Assembly: GCA_964624585.1 (NCBI GenBank)
Contig: CAZUXE010000036.1
Location: 1 to 17,575, forward strand
Origin: CAZUXE01 sp964624585
GTDB lineage: Bacteria; Hydrothermota; Tepidihabitantia; B3-TA06
Length of the DNA: 17,575 nt
Direction of reading: 5' to 3'
A program made the translations under genes and the position numbers. The notes beneath the pieces are model-generated. The model did no database searches. It was given only the letters and a program-made list of their open reading frames with translations, and had not been told where the DNA came from. Below are positions 1-6,229 of the stretch, piece after piece; position 1 is the first letter of the stretch, and every line of letters begins with the position of its first letter.

Positions 1-44
1 CTTTTGAGTAACTTTTGATTAGTTTTTGACTAGCTTTTTTTAGA
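1..44. repeat. 11-bp tandem repeat array, copy 1
   Basis: Four consecutive 11-bp units are visible: CTTTTGAGTAA (1-11), CTTTTGATTAG (12-22), TTTTTGACTAG (23-33) and a degenerate unit CTTTTTTTAGA (34-44). The array starts at the window edge, so it may continue to the left. It overlaps the stop codon of the minus-strand DUF2400 gene. A second array with the same unit and orientation lies at 8616-8669. Function is unknown. Confidence 0.8.
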
Positions 45-912
45 ATTTGCCGATACCATAAACGCTAAAAAACCCATCAAAATTGATATCGTCGCGGATA
101 CCAAATCGAGTGAGACTGAAGTCATATTTTACCGGATCATCGGGCGAAATTTCGCGGAACGCAGCTGTTATGTCTAGAGCTGTCTTGAGGTTAGCTTGTT
201 TGCGTGTTGTTAATCCCAAGGCAAGACCTATGCGGTGCATGTGGACGTCAATCGGCACCACCAATTTCGACTTTGGCAAAATTTTCCATCCCCCCGGGTC
301 AACCGCGTCTTTACGAACCATCCATCTTAAAAATAAATTTAATCTTTTTGATGCGCCGCCGCGCTCCGGTTTGGGCAGAAGGTGGTTAAATCCGCCTATG
401 TAACCTACGTAATTTTGGTTAGTTGTAAGGTTTAGCGCTTTCGTATCATCTTCAATCAATTGACGAATTTTTGATACGAAATTAATTAACGATGGTATTA
501 TAGTATCAGTATTTCCTTCAAATCCGGCCATAAATCCAGCCTCAAGAGAGCCGTATTCCCCAATCATTCGTTTGATTCCCCAGAGCATCATGGCGATGTC
601 CTCGCTTGTGGCAAAGCGGTGCTTGATTCCTTGCATAGTTTGCCTTAAGTTTAGGAAAGTCATTGACATAAGCGTTTTGTATGGTGATGTTCCTAGCGTC
701 TCTAACACCCTTGCCACGCTTTTCAAAATCTGTTTAACCTTGCCATAGGCTAGGGCAGAAGCAAGCATTCCCACAATTTCGCGGTCTTTTATATCTGGAT
801 AGTCGTACAGAAACTGCAAGGGGTCAGGGGAGACGTACTCCCTTCTGTTGTAGCGGTTATAGAGGTCTTCCAGTTGTGGAACGATGTATTTCAACGACCT
901 TGGGGAAGTCAT
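40..912 (-). CDS. DUF2400 / TIGR02757 family protein
   Basis: 290-aa soluble protein that I recognise as the TIGR02757 (DUF2400) family, whose biochemical role is not established. Family-like segments include an N-terminal LEDLYNRYN stretch, LASALAYGKV near residue 50, and a C-terminal VPIDVHMHR...LGLTTRK block followed by DDPVKYDFSLTRFG. The length fits the family. The ATG start lies 9 nt after the lipA stop, so it is almost certainly the third gene of a lipB-lipA-DUF2400 operon. The Shine-Dalgarno is poor: the purine-rich stretch sits almost against the ATG, so expression probably relies on coupling to lipA. The TAA stop falls inside the 11-bp repeat array, and no terminator is visible before the edge. 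There is no signal peptide or membrane segment. Confidence 0.85.
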   Translation of the reverse strand: MTSPRSLKYIVPQLEDLYNRYNRREYVSPDPLQFLYDYPDIKDREIVGMLASALAYGKVKQILKSVARVLETLGTSPYKTLMSMTFLNLRQTMQGIKHRFATSEDIAMMLWGIKRMIGEYGSLEAGFMAGFEGNTDTIIPSLINFVSKIRQLIEDDTKALNLTTNQNYVGYIGGFNHLLPKPERGGASKRLNLFLRWMVRKDAVDPGGWKILPKSKLVVPIDVHMHRIGLALGLTTRKQANLKTALDITAAFREISPDDPVKYDFSLTRFGIRDDINFDGFFSVYGIGKF

Positions 913-921
913 GCCTCGCCC

Positions 922-1848
922 CTACGTCTTTTGATTCCTGAGCAGGCTGACGACCTCCGCCGCGTGGTATGAGGAACGTACCAAGGGAGCGCAGGCTGCG
1001 GCAAGGAACCCCATCTCACGCGCTTTTTGCTCATACTCTGCAAACTGCTCAGGAGTGACGAAGCGGTCTACGTCTAGATGTTTGAGTGTGGGCTGTAGGT
1101 ACTGGCCGATGGTCAAGATGTCTACACCGACCTTTCGCATATTCTCCATTGTTTGATATATCTCCTCGTCTCGTTCACCCAGGCCGACCATGATGCCGGA
1201 TTTGGTAAATCCTTGCGGATTCAGCTCTTTTAGAATCCGTAGTACCTCAAGCGATGAACGATAGCCTGCTCGTCTGTCACGTACCTGTGGGGTTAGGCGC
1301 TCTGCAGTTTCCAGATTGTGGGCAATGACGTCGGGCTTTGCGTCTACAATTTTTTTAAGTCTTGCGGATACGGCAGGCAGTGTCTCTGCAGGTAGAGAGG
1401 AAAGAGGGGAGGAGGGCGTGAAATCGGGGATCAACGGCTCAACCAGTACGTTCGGGTTCTGTTCTTTAATTAGCCGTATCGTTCGGGCGAAGTGGGCTGC
1501 TCCGCCGTCTTGGAGATCGTCTCTGTCAACAGAGGTCAGCACTACGTAACGTAGCCTCATCCTTTTGACTGCCTCGGCAACGCGGTGAGGTTCGGTTTCA
1601 TCAAGATAACCCTTTGGATTTCCGGTTTTTACCGCGCAAAATCTGCATGCTCGCGTACACAGATCACCTAAAATCATAATAGTTGCTGTGCGGCGTCCCC
1701 AGCAGTCTGCGATATTCGGACAGTGAGCTGAGCGGCATACTGTGTGTAAGTCTAAATCTCTCAATATCTTATCAACATTACGATATTCACCTTGGCCGGG
1801 CAGTTTTATTCTTAACCAATCCGGTTTACGTCTCAGCTTGTCTATCAT
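922..1848 (-). CDS. lipA: Lipoyl synthase
   Basis: Radical-SAM enzyme that inserts two sulfurs into protein-bound octanoyl groups to make the lipoyl cofactor of 2-oxoacid dehydrogenases and the glycine cleavage system; cytoplasmic. Both iron-sulfur signatures are present: CRSAHCPNIADC (C38, C43, C49; auxiliary cluster) and CTRACRFC (C64, C68, C71; SAM cluster). The C-terminal RSSYHA motif that carries the auxiliary-cluster serine is also intact. The 308-aa length is normal to slightly long. Oddity: after the IPDF motif the usual short Gly-Asp loop is replaced by a Ser/Pro/Leu-rich segment that is about 14 residues longer, before the conserved KPDVIAHNLET. The ATG overlaps the lipB stop (ATGA) and has a good GGAGG 7 nt upstream. 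Family identification is secure. Confidence 0.97.
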   Translation of the reverse strand: MIDKLRRKPDWLRIKLPGQGEYRNVDKILRDLDLHTVCRSAHCPNIADCWGRRTATIMILGDLCTRACRFCAVKTGNPKGYLDETEPHRVAEAVKRMRLRYVVLTSVDRDDLQDGGAAHFARTIRLIKEQNPNVLVEPLIPDFTPSSPLSSLPAETLPAVSARLKKIVDAKPDVIAHNLETAERLTPQVRDRRAGYRSSLEVLRILKELNPQGFTKSGIMVGLGERDEEIYQTMENMRKVGVDILTIGQYLQPTLKHLDVDRFVTPEQFAEYEQKAREMGFLAAACAPLVRSSYHAAEVVSLLRNQKT

Positions 1849-2528
1849 CTAAAATCCTCCATCCGCTTGTCTTCGAACCTTATTTTGAAGGTTTCCTCAA
1901 AAGCTATCCTCACTCCAGTCTTTATCTTCTCAAAATCCGGTGCCTTGCCAAGAATTCGCTCCATTGAGGTTACCCCTTTGTTTTGTAAGCCACAAGGAAT
2001 AATCAGTTTGAACATCTCCAAATCAGTCGATACGTTGAGGGCGAAACCGTGAAAGCTTACCCAGCGCTTGACCGCGATGCCTATTGCGCACAACTTGTCA
2101 CTTTCAACCCAGACCCCGACCGGCGTTCCTTTCTCAAGCTGCATGGAACCCATGCTCTTTATCCCAAATTCTGTCAGCAGCTTTACGATGGCTTCCTCCA
2201 CCTTCCTTACAAACGGTCTGATGCCTGTTAAGCCTTTCTTTACGTGAAATATAGGATAGCCAACTAATTGACCAGGCCCGTGATAGGTGAAGTCGCCGCC
2301 GCGCTCCACTGCGTGCAGGTCCACACCATGATGTTGCAACTCCTCCTTGCTAAGTAGCAGATTCTCATCCTTGGCCGATTTCCCGCGGGTAATCACATGT
2401 TTATGCTCAACCAGTATCAATGTGTTGGGAATTTCCTCACGAACCCGCATCTGCCATAACTTTCGCTGGAAATCCCAGGCCTTTTGGTATTTCATTACGC
2501 CAAGGTCAACACAATAAGCTTTTTCCAT
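1845..2528 (-). CDS. lipB: Lipoyl(octanoyl) transferase
   Basis: Transfers octanoate from octanoyl-ACP to lipoyl-domain proteins, providing the substrate for LipA encoded next to it; cytoplasmic. Diagnostic features: RGGDFTYHGPGQLVGYPI, the lysine in DKLCAIGIAVKRW, and the cysteine in IIPCGLQNKGVTSMERIL; the Lys/Cys pair is catalytic in the family. I choose the ATG at 2528 (227 aa, starting MEKAYCVDLG), which matches the usual LipB start. An in-frame TTG 12 codons upstream (2562-2564) is part of a consensus -35 box, so it cannot be translated from that promoter. There is no Shine-Dalgarno before this ATG, and the predicted transcription start is at or within a base or two of it, so the mRNA is probably leaderless. 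The stop overlaps the lipA start. Confidence 0.95.
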   Translation of the reverse strand: MEKAYCVDLGVMKYQKAWDFQRKLWQMRVREEIPNTLILVEHKHVITRGKSAKDENLLLSKEELQHHGVDLHAVERGGDFTYHGPGQLVGYPIFHVKKGLTGIRPFVRKVEEAIVKLLTEFGIKSMGSMQLEKGTPVGVWVESDKLCAIGIAVKRWVSFHGFALNVSTDLEMFKLIIPCGLQNKGVTSMERILGKAPDFEKIKTGVRIAFEETFKIRFEDKRMEDFR

Positions 2529-2564
2529 TGAGCTGAATTTTAATCGGGAAGCATGGGGTGTCAA
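2529..2564 (-). promoter_or_regulatory. lipB promoter, apparently leaderless
   Basis: On the minus strand, TTGACA (2559-2564, perfect -35), a 16-bp spacer and TAAAAT (2537-2542, 5/6 match to the -10). Only 8 nt separate the -10 from the lipB ATG, which puts the expected start site on or next to the A of the ATG. No Shine-Dalgarno lies in the gap (TCAGCTCA). Confidence 0.7.
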
Positions 2565-2722
2565 TGTAGTTGGTTAAGGCCGGAGAGTTGAGTTTTGCAT
2601 AGAATGGTAAATTACGGGAATATAATATTTTAGCTTTTCTGTAACTGGAGTCTGGTTTTGGTAGCCGGCTTAATTTTCAGATAGATTGAAGGCAGGTCTT
2701 AGTTATGCGAAATCAGCTATAA

Positions 2723-2762
2723 TAAAAAAGCTAAGGTGCGAACGAATGTCTGCGTCTTAGCT
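2723..2762 (-). terminator. Intrinsic terminator of the tRNA-Gly transcript
   Basis: On the minus strand, AGCTAAG (2756-2762) pairs with CTTAGCT (2729-2735), followed by a run of six T (2724-2729). The 20-nt loop can pair partly inside. It begins 7 nt after the tRNA 3' end, as expected for a single-gene tRNA transcript. Confidence 0.75.
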
Positions 2763-2768
2763 ATATAA

Positions 2769-2840
2769 AGCGGGAGACGGGATTTGAACCCGCGACCCTC
2801 ACCTTGGCAAGGTGATGCTCTACCACTGAGCTACTCCCGC
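2769..2840 (-). tRNA. tRNA-Gly (anticodon GCC)
   Basis: Reading the minus strand, the acceptor arms GCGGGAG (2834-2840) and CTCCCGC (2770-2776) form 7 perfect pairs. The D arm contains AGCTCAGTGGTAGAGC. The anticodon stem-loop CACCTTGCCAAGGTG places GCC at the anticodon, and the T arm has CGGGTTCAAATCCCG. The discriminator base is T (2769), as is normal for bacterial tRNA-Gly. The 3' CCA is not encoded and must be added after transcription. There is no variable-arm expansion or intron. Confidence 0.97.
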
Positions 2841-2876
2841 AATTCCTGGTTTTCAAACTCTGCTACCAGAGACGAA

Positions 2877-2904
2877 ATATTACTCGTTTGAAACTTGATG
2901 TCAA
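2877..2904 (-). promoter_or_regulatory. tRNA-Gly promoter
   Basis: Minus strand: TTGACA (2899-2904, perfect -35), 16-bp spacer, TAATAT (2877-2882, 4/6 match to the -10). The start site would be near 2870, giving a leader of about 30 nt. That leader opens with a small dyad, CTCTG-GTAG-CAGAG (2858-2871). Confidence 0.7.
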
Positions 2905-3001
2905 GTCTGTTTGGTATTTATTCGTCTTATAAAGAGTTGGAATGCAAAGAAACTCAAGTAGGGCTTGAAACTGGATATTATACATGAGCAAATTATGCAT
3001 C

Positions 3002-3029
3002 TTGACGAATTTTTCTAACTGTTTACAAT
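3002..3029 (+). promoter_or_regulatory. Promoter upstream of the 225-aa gene
   Basis: TTGACG (3002-3007), 16-bp spacer, TACAAT (3024-3029, 5/6 match). The start would be near 3036, giving a leader of about 170 nt before the gene at 3206. A perfect 10-bp palindrome, ACGTTAACGT (3040-3049), lies just after the predicted start, where an operator could sit. The flanks of the tRNA-to-3206 interval (2565-2722 and 2905-3001) show nothing else I can support. Confidence 0.6.
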
Positions 3030-3063
3030 CCAAGTATGGACGTTAACGTGGAGGTTTCGTTGT

Positions 3064-3135
3064 ATGATGAAAAGTGCAGGGATGATTTTCAGCTTGAAAT
3101 ATCTTAAAGAATTGGAGAACACAAAACGACAGTAA
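3064..3135 (+). CDS. Possible 23-aa leader peptide
   Basis: Short ORF starting with two ATG codons (MMKSAGMIFSLKYLKELE..., ending in TAA at 3133-3135). GGAGG lies at 3050-3054, 9 nt before the first ATG. It sits inside the predicted leader of the 225-aa gene and ends 70 nt before that gene. The ribosome-binding site and position support translation, but there is no homology, no run of a single amino-acid codon suggesting attenuation, and an ORF this short could arise by chance. Confidence 0.25.
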   Translation: MMKSAGMIFSLKYLKELENTKRQ

Positions 3136-3205
3136 GCTAATTAAGTCACTTGCACAATCGGAAATCTTACCTAAGAGAAAACTATGAAGTTTAACGGAGG
3201 AGAAA

Positions 3206-3883
3206 ATGAAACTTGTCTATCCAACTAGTCTGGCAAAAACAGTGGACGCAGTCAACAATGCGTATTTTACAGCTCAGAAGTTAACGAATGCCGAGAAGCT
3301 GGAGGCGGCAAGATTCATTGTTTCAAGGCATGGTCACCCATACTCTTACGCCAATACCTTTGCACCATTGAAGAAGGAATTTGCAGATGGCATCAACTTG
3401 TTTACCGGAGAAAAGGTTGTGAGCAAGGCTGCCACATCTCATATCCTTGGTGAAGAGGCCTGCCGTGTTTTGCACCTTCTTAATGTCGCCGACAAGAAAG
3501 TAAAGGCCATCCTTGCCGAAGCAACTGCGGGTATGCAGGCCAGACTTGGCAATTACTCATACGAACACGGTATCTACTGCTGCGGTAAGTGTTCTGCCTC
3601 TATGTGGCGACATGCCGTGGTCGGTGATTTTCGGGATACAGAAAAACTCTTGGCTGCAGGGATGAAGGCTCTGATGTCTCGTCGGGACGGTAAGAGCCGT
3701 TGGCGAACCTTTCCATTCTATTATACTTTGTCTGCTTTGGCTCAGATAGACCTACCTGCGGCGAAATCGGAGATAAAGTATGCGGCTCTATCGGTAGAGC
3801 GGTTTCTGCGTCGCAAGCCGAAATCAGGCAGTTACGATAAACGTCGTCGTGTAGTAGCAGAAATGGTTCTTGCGAAAATCTAG
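3206..3883 (+). CDS. Conserved-looking hypothetical protein, 225 aa
   Basis: I do not recognise this protein. It looks soluble and all-alpha, with no signal peptide or membrane segment. The central part holds a striking Cys cluster, YCCGKCS, followed by MWRH. The C-terminal third reads GKSRWRTFPFYYTLSALAQIDLPAA and then basic helices. The 'full-length Trp, fPFYYTLSAL' helix pattern loosely recalls alpha/alpha-toroid (prenyltransferase/squalene-cyclase-like) repeats, but that is an impression, not an assignment. The start is well supported: GGAGG lies 5-6 nt upstream of the ATG (taacggaggagaaaATG). It is expressed from its own leader and is followed by decayed sequence, so it seems to stand alone. 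Three cysteines within five residues could bind metal. Confidence 0.8.
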   Translation: MKLVYPTSLAKTVDAVNNAYFTAQKLTNAEKLEAARFIVSRHGHPYSYANTFAPLKKEFADGINLFTGEKVVSKAATSHILGEEACRVLHLLNVADKKVKAILAEATAGMQARLGNYSYEHGIYCCGKCSASMWRHAVVGDFRDTEKLLAAGMKALMSRRDGKSRWRTFPFYYTLSALAQIDLPAAKSEIKYAALSVERFLRRKPKSGSYDKRRRVVAEMVLAKI

Positions 3884-3899
3884 ACACAAGAGGATAATT

Positions 3900-3974
3900 A
3901 TAAAGGGAACCCTAATAATTCCGCTTGTTTTGATGATGATCGTTTTTGCCGGAAGCTGCGCTAGATTCAAAGGA
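3900..3974 (+). other. Lipoprotein-like signal segment without an ATG
   Basis: Sixteen nt after the preceding stop, AGAGG (3889-3893) is followed at normal spacing by ATA (3900), not ATG. The frame then reads IKGTLIIPLVLMMIVFAGSC: a basic start, a hydrophobic core and a lipobox-like FAGSC. It continues in frame into the GNAT relic that begins at 3975, and the combined frame stops at 4026. It may be a tiny lipoprotein whose ATG mutated to ATA, a gene using a non-AUG start, or coincidence. The lipobox is imperfect (Ala at -3). Confidence 0.3.
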
Positions 3975-4391
3975 ATGTTAGAGATACGGGAGATGCAGAT
4001 TGAGGATGTATCTCGTCGCGCTTCATGAATGTATTCCGGTAGGGCAGCTTCTGGTTTTGTGAGTAGGCACTTATTAACGAACTAATGGTATTGCAGATTA
4101 TAGATTGTCCTAATATTGTAGATTTGAGAGTACATCCAGATTATTATCGAAAGGGGATAGCTTCGTAGTTGATGGATGCAATCAAGGCATTGGTCAACGA
4201 AAAGGGTTTGCTAAAGTTTTAGTTTGAGCGTTGGAATTAATAACGATCTTGCAGCGTTAATCTATGAGAAGAGGGGGTGTAGAATGCGGGGTTCGGAGAA
4301 TATGTATAACGCGACTCAACCACAAATAAGAATGGTAAAGTTAACTCCTAGGAAGAAGGGTGCATATATCTTATTAAGGAGCTGTAATTGA
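3975..4391 (+). pseudogene. Decayed GNAT-family N-acetyltransferase
   Basis: A broken acetyltransferase can be followed across three frames. An N-terminal MLEIREMQIEDVSR (from ATG 3975) hits TGA at 4026. About 40 residues then seem to be missing, and the next frame gives ECIPVGQLLVL before TGA at 4060. From about 4085 a further frame reads CPNIVDLRVHPDYYRKGIAS, the acetyl-CoA-binding motif A (normally R-G-x-G-K-G-I), and stops at TAG 4166. LMDAIKALVNEKGLLKF follows to TAG 4220. A shift to the third frame gives SLSVGINNDLAALIYEKRG (motif B) and then NATQPQIRMVKL, ending at TGA 4389. The order matches an intact GNAT, so this is clearly a dead gene; an intact copy would use acyl-CoA to modify an amine substrate that I cannot name. 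Confidence 0.8.
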
Positions 4392-4434
4392 GTGATTTAT
4401 TCGCTCAGAGCATCATCCGAATCCTCAACCTTGA

Positions 4435-4664
4435 CCCCCTGAAGATGGAAAGAAGTTACTTTTACTAGACCGCTGCAAACGCTACAAGGTCGTGGGTAGC
4501 GTCATTTACTATCTCTTAAGTTCTGACCGGACTAGCGCTCAGTGCTTTATAGATTCCCGACCGGTGAGGTAGTCCACTTCTACTTGGCCTCCCCGGTAAT
4601 CCAAATCCAGCTTCAACTTTACCCAGAGGGTTCATTCGAGATAATCACCTTTGGGTCTGACTAA
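4435..4664 (+). pseudogene. Second decayed gene, family unknown
   Basis: Protein-like sequence split between frames. From 4435 one frame reads EDGKKLLLLDRCKRYKVVG, then SVIYYLLSSDRTSAQCFIDSRP, and stops at TAG 4570. The neighbouring frame picks up at 4560 with TGEVVHFYLASPVIQIQLQL and YPEGSFEIITFGSD, ending at TAA 4662. The two pieces join smoothly around a ratio-like SRP/TGE junction, consistent with a single indel near 4560. An in-frame TGA at 4432 marks further damage upstream. I cannot place the family. The coding-like composition is visible, but no start codon or ribosome-binding site is evident, so a relic is the best reading. Confidence 0.5.
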
Positions 4665-4701
4665 GTTAGTAGTTCGATTAATTGGGTTCCTGATTTCCCC
4701 A

Positions 4702-4735
4702 TTGACTGAATAAAAGCTTCGTGCATAATGTAGAA
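4702..4735 (+). promoter_or_regulatory. Promoter of the sigma operon, apparently leaderless
   Basis: TTGACT (4702-4707, 5/6), a 16-bp spacer, CATAAT (4724-4729, 5/6). The ATG at 4736 follows the -10 by only 6 nt, so the predicted transcript begins at or next to the start codon. The gap (GTAGAA) has no Shine-Dalgarno. It looks like a housekeeping promoter rather than an ECF-type one. Confidence 0.65.
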
Positions 4736-5293
4736 ATGGTAGATATGAATACTCCTGATGCAGATGCTGTTTTTCTAACTTTAGAAGGAAATAAAGAAGC
4801 TTTTGCAGTAATTGTGGCACGCTATACGGAAAGGGCTTACAGAATGGCGCTATATATTCTTGGTTGTGAACAAGATGCAATGGATATCTCGCAGGACGCT
4901 TTTATTCGTGCTTATCGTTTTTTAGATAAATATGACCTTAAAAGACCTTTTTTCCCATGGTTCGCCCGTATTTTGCGTAATTTATGCTATAACTGTCTTA
5001 AAAAACGGAAACGCAAGCAAGCGTATAATATTGATGATTTTCAAATAGCCGCACCAGTCAAAGAAATAGATATTTTTGTAAAAACGGCTATCAATAAAGC
5101 CCTTCTTCAACTTTCACCACAGGATAGGGAAATAATAGGTAAGTTTTATTTTGAACAGTTGTCGTATCAGGAAATTGCAGATGAATTAGGAGTGCCTATA
5201 GGTACGGTTATGTCGCGCTTGTATTACGCCCGAAAGCGTCTTAAAGACTTGCTTAAGAAAGATAACATTTTTGAAAAAGGGGTGAAGTTATGA
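4736..5293 (+). CDS. ECF-family RNA polymerase sigma factor (module 1)
   Basis: Extracytoplasmic-function sigma factor with only regions 2 and 4. Region 2 is around residues 15-90, with DAMDISQDAFIRAYRFLDKY and PFFPWFARILRNLCYN. Region 4 includes LSPQDREIIGKFYFEQLSYQ, then EIADELGVPIGTVMSRLYYARKRL, a normal helix-turn-helix. I take ATG 4736 (185 aa); a GTG at 4721 would also be in frame but overlaps the -10 box of the promoter. No Shine-Dalgarno precedes 4736, and a leaderless start is proposed. The stop overlaps the ATG of a zinc-type membrane anti-sigma factor (ATGA), the standard arrangement in which that protein holds the sigma factor inactive until an envelope signal arrives. Subfamily and regulon cannot be read from the window. 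Confidence 0.93.
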   Translation: MVDMNTPDADAVFLTLEGNKEAFAVIVARYTERAYRMALYILGCEQDAMDISQDAFIRAYRFLDKYDLKRPFFPWFARILRNLCYNCLKKRKRKQAYNIDDFQIAAPVKEIDIFVKTAINKALLQLSPQDREIIGKFYFEQLSYQEIADELGVPIGTVMSRLYYARKRLKDLLKKDNIFEKGVKL

Positions 5294-5745
5294 ATAAATT
5301 GCATCAACGCTATGAACATCTTCTTCTTAAAGTAATTGATGGTGCGGCGAGCGCGGCTGAAGAGCAGGAATTTTTTGCACATATTCAATCATGTCCCGAT
5401 TGCCGCAAAGAATACGGTGAATTTCAGGATTTGGAGCAGTTTATGTCAATTGTCAAGTTGAAAGATTTGTCAGAAGACGCCCGCAATGCGTATTGGCATT
5501 CCTTATACAATCGTTTAGAACGGGGAATAGGTTGGGTATTGCTTTCATTAAGCGTAATTTTGCTTTTAGGATTTGCAGGGTTTATGTTGATTAAGGAATT
5601 TATTACAAATCCTACCGTATCCGTAATTCTTAAAATAGGAGTGTGCGGTGTATTGTTTGGGTTAATTGCGCTTCTGGTAAGTGTATTAAAGGAACGTCTA
5701 TTTATTAAAAAATACGATAAATACTCTAAAGAGGTAAAACTATGA
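5290..5745 (+). CDS. Membrane anti-sigma factor, zf-HC2 type (module 1)
   Basis: 151 aa. The N-terminus is a zinc-type anti-sigma domain with H31-x3-C35-x2-C38 (HIQSCPDC). The usual extra N-terminal cysteine ligand is absent; H5 or H10 are the only nearby candidates, so metal binding may be altered. A YWHSLYNR motif (residues 68-75) precedes two membrane helices at about 80-101 and 111-133, leaving a short, basic cytoplasmic tail. It is translationally coupled to the sigma gene upstream and to the UPF0145 gene downstream by ATGA overlaps. The expected role is to sequester the adjacent ECF sigma at the membrane. There is no periplasmic sensor domain, so the signal is probably sensed within the membrane or through a partner. 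Confidence 0.85.
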   Translation: MNKLHQRYEHLLLKVIDGAASAAEEQEFFAHIQSCPDCRKEYGEFQDLEQFMSIVKLKDLSEDARNAYWHSLYNRLERGIGWVLLSLSVILLLGFAGFMLIKEFITNPTVSVILKIGVCGVLFGLIALLVSVLKERLFIKKYDKYSKEVKL

Positions 5746-6065
5746 TTATGTCAACCACTGATGAAGTTTCCGGTTATCGGATAAAAGAAACCCTAGGTAT
5801 AGTTAAAGGAAATACAGTGCGTGCCAGGCATTTGGGCCACGATTTTATGGCTAAATTGAAAAATTTGGTGGGTGGTGAAATTTCCGATTACACTAAGTTG
5901 TTAGCTGAATCGCGGGAGCAGTCGCTTGACCGCTTAGCTCAATGTGCTAAGGAATTGGGGGCTGATGCTGTAGTTGGCATTCGTTTTGCGACATCTTCGC
6001 TGATGAAGAGCGCTGCTGAACTTTTAGTCTACGGAACAGCAGTCAGATTAGAGAAGATTTCTTGA
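5742..6065 (+). CDS. UPF0145 / YbjQ family protein
   Basis: 107 aa, about the normal length of the YbjQ/UPF0145 (DUF74) family, which forms small oligomers of unclear function and is sometimes described as heavy-metal-binding. Family hallmarks are GIVKGNTVRARH near the N-terminus, LVGGEISDYTKLL in the middle, and ADAVVGIRF...AELLVYGTAVRL at the end. The first ATG overlaps the anti-sigma stop (ATGA); a second ATG two codons on (4 nt after the stop) is an alternative. It is the third gene of the sigma operon, so its product may act in, or be part of, the response. No terminator is obvious in the 164 nt to the convergent gene. Confidence 0.88.
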   Translation: MIMSTTDEVSGYRIKETLGIVKGNTVRARHLGHDFMAKLKNLVGGEISDYTKLLAESREQSLDRLAQCAKELGADAVVGIRFATSSLMKSAAELLVYGTAVRLEKIS

Positions 6066-6229
6066 CTCACATCAAATCAAAATTTATGTTATCTGTTGCC
6101 TTGCCTGAATTTTTAATCTTTCCTTTATCCTGCAAGTAAAGCGGTCAATTCCACTCAAATAAGAAGGTAGCCAATATCGTATCCCGCGTCTCTTGCGTCT
6201 TAATGATAGGTAGTTATATGAGGCAGGTC

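Noticed and set aside
1..44. CRISPR array
   Set aside because: The 11-bp units are contiguous without unique spacers, and no cas genes are present.
83..403. Plus-strand ORFs opposite the DUF2400, lip, lysine and kinase genes
   Set aside because: They lie antisense to genes with clear family motifs, lack ribosome-binding sites, and have protein composition typical of antisense frames.
2898..2978. 26-codon plus-strand ORF starting MSSLFGIYSSYKEL
   Set aside because: It has no Shine-Dalgarno, overlaps the tRNA promoter, and shows no homology I can recognise.
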